The notes under the pieces were generated by a model. The model was not told where the DNA came from. It made no database searches and saw nothing but the letters and a program-made list of their open reading frames with translations. A stretch of 8,720 nt of DNA from Candidatus Falkowbacteria bacterium CG1_02_41_21 (GTDB lineage Bacteria > Patescibacteriota > Patescibacteriia > Patescibacteriales > UBA12465): the NCBI GenBank assembly GCA_001871235.1, contig MNUV01000033.1:1-8720 (forward strand), in the 5' to 3' direction. The translations under genes and the position numbers were made by a program. Of the stretch, positions 8,410 to 8,720 are shown in pieces (position 1 is the first letter of the stretch; each line of letters starts with the position of its first letter).

Positions 8410-8439
8410 ATTATAGGTACACACCCCCAAAAAAGTCAA
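8410..8439 (-). promoter_or_regulatory. Promoter of the atp operon
   Basis: On the minus strand TTGACT (8439-8434) and TATAAT (8415-8410) are separated by 18 bases. The -10 box is a perfect match and the -35 box is five of six. Transcription should begin near 8403, giving a leader of about 64 bases to the ATG at 8339. The promoter lies in the short gap between the ISL3-type transposase and the first atp gene. Confidence 0.75.
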
Positions 8440-8448
8440 GGGTGGCCC

Positions 8449-8473
8449 GGCTCTACGTCGAAAAGTGTGTATA
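8449..8473. repeat. Possible terminal repeat of the ISL3-type element
   Basis: GGCTCTACGTCG followed by AAAAGTGTGTATA starts four bases outside the transposase stop (on the minus strand) and overlaps the last codons. ISL3 elements often begin with GG-rich tips close to the transposase stop, so this may be the element's right end. The matching left end lies outside the window, so this is a guess from position and sequence style. Confidence 0.3.
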
Positions 8474-8720
8474 ACTCCAGAGCATTGCGAAGGGTAAAAG
8501 GCCTAAAATCAGCTTGCGGACATAGGTTTCCACATTCCTAAAGCCAAATGATTTTCTCTTGATTAATTTGCATTTAGTATGAAGTCCTTCGGTGTAGGCA
8601 TTAGTAATTCGGCAATTAAAATAATTAAGTATTTCCGTTTCCCAGTTAATTAAAGTGCGGCCCAATTCTCGAAGCTCAGCTTCTTTTGATCTCAATAATT
8701 CTTGTTTCAATATTTTAAAC
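8453..8720 (-). CDS. ISL3-family transposase, C-terminal fragment (5' end outside window)
   Basis: The frame is open to the right edge (codons before a TTG at 8710 read F-K-I), so the gene starts outside the window and about 89 codons are visible; stop TAG. The segment ILNYFNCRITNAYTEGLHTK, then KLIKRKSFGFRNVETYV, matches the end of the DDE domain of ISL3 transposases. The Glu in NAYTEGLH is the third catalytic residue. The first two catalytic Asp residues and the N-terminal zinc-finger and helix-turn-helix regions would lie outside. The visible part is undamaged, so the element may be intact. It is transcribed in the same direction as the atp operon, and readthrough into atp genes is possible since no clear terminator separates them. 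Confidence 0.88.
   Translation of the reverse strand, partial: FKILKQELLRSKEAELRELGRTLINWETEILNYFNCRITNAYTEGLHTKCKLIKRKSFGFRNVETYVRKLILGLLPFAMLWSYTHFST

Noticed and set aside
8418..8471. TACACAC / GTGTGTA inverted pair flanking the transposase stop
   Set aside because: Only 7 bases with a 40-base spacer. It overlaps the promoter spacer and is too short to claim as an IS terminal repeat or operator.

Overview
The window carries a complete F-type (F1Fo) ATP synthase gene cluster on the minus strand, in the classical order Z/I-B-E-F-H-A-G-D-C. A carbonic-anhydrase-like gene follows it on the same strand. Fragments of two unrelated transposase genes lie at the window edges: an IS4-type C-terminus at the left and an ISL3-type C-terminus at the right. 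The DNA is AT-rich with very AT-rich gaps, genes are tightly packed, and several subunits have unusual lengths (delta only 133 aa, c only 70 aa, gamma 315 aa). Together these suggest a small-genome bacterium, most likely of the Candidate Phyla Radiation (Patescibacteria). This is inference from style; no rRNA or marker gene is present. The code looks standard: every stop seen is TAA or TAG, and no protein needs TGA to be read through.

Layout, left to right. 1-247: end of an IS4-type transposase (+), cut by the window edge. 248-408: noncoding, with short inverted repeats that may be the end of that element. 409-434: a good intrinsic terminator for the minus-strand transcript. 460-1299: carbonic-anhydrase-like protein (-). 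1344-1784 atpC and 1797-3185 atpD (-). 3186-3246: a divergent promoter region. 3247-3489: an 80-aa two-helix membrane protein on the PLUS strand, with its own consensus promoter and terminator. 3543-4490 atpG, 4494-6017 atpA, 6050-6451 atpH, 6454-6945 atpF, 7010-7222 atpE, 7268-8095 atpB and 8097-8339 atpZ/atpI-like (all -). 8410-8439: the operon promoter. 8453-8720: end of an ISL3-type transposase (-).

Function: atpB, atpE and atpF build the membrane Fo motor (a, c, b). atpA, atpD, atpG, atpH and atpC build F1 (alpha, beta, gamma, delta, epsilon). The small AtpZ/AtpI-like protein probably helps c-ring assembly or ion supply. All catalytic and ion-path residues I could check are present, and the c subunit looks proton-type rather than sodium-type.

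Main oddities: the atp cluster is split between atpG and atpD by an opposite-strand small membrane protein gene, so atpD-atpC(-CA-like) must be a separate transcript or depend on transcription through an antisense gene. The CA-like protein carries both beta-carbonic-anhydrase zinc motifs. The gamma subunit has an insertion at the place where cyanobacterial and chloroplast gamma have their regulatory insertion. No gene start has a recognisable Shine-Dalgarno sequence, and the leaders of atpE and atpA are almost or entirely A/T.
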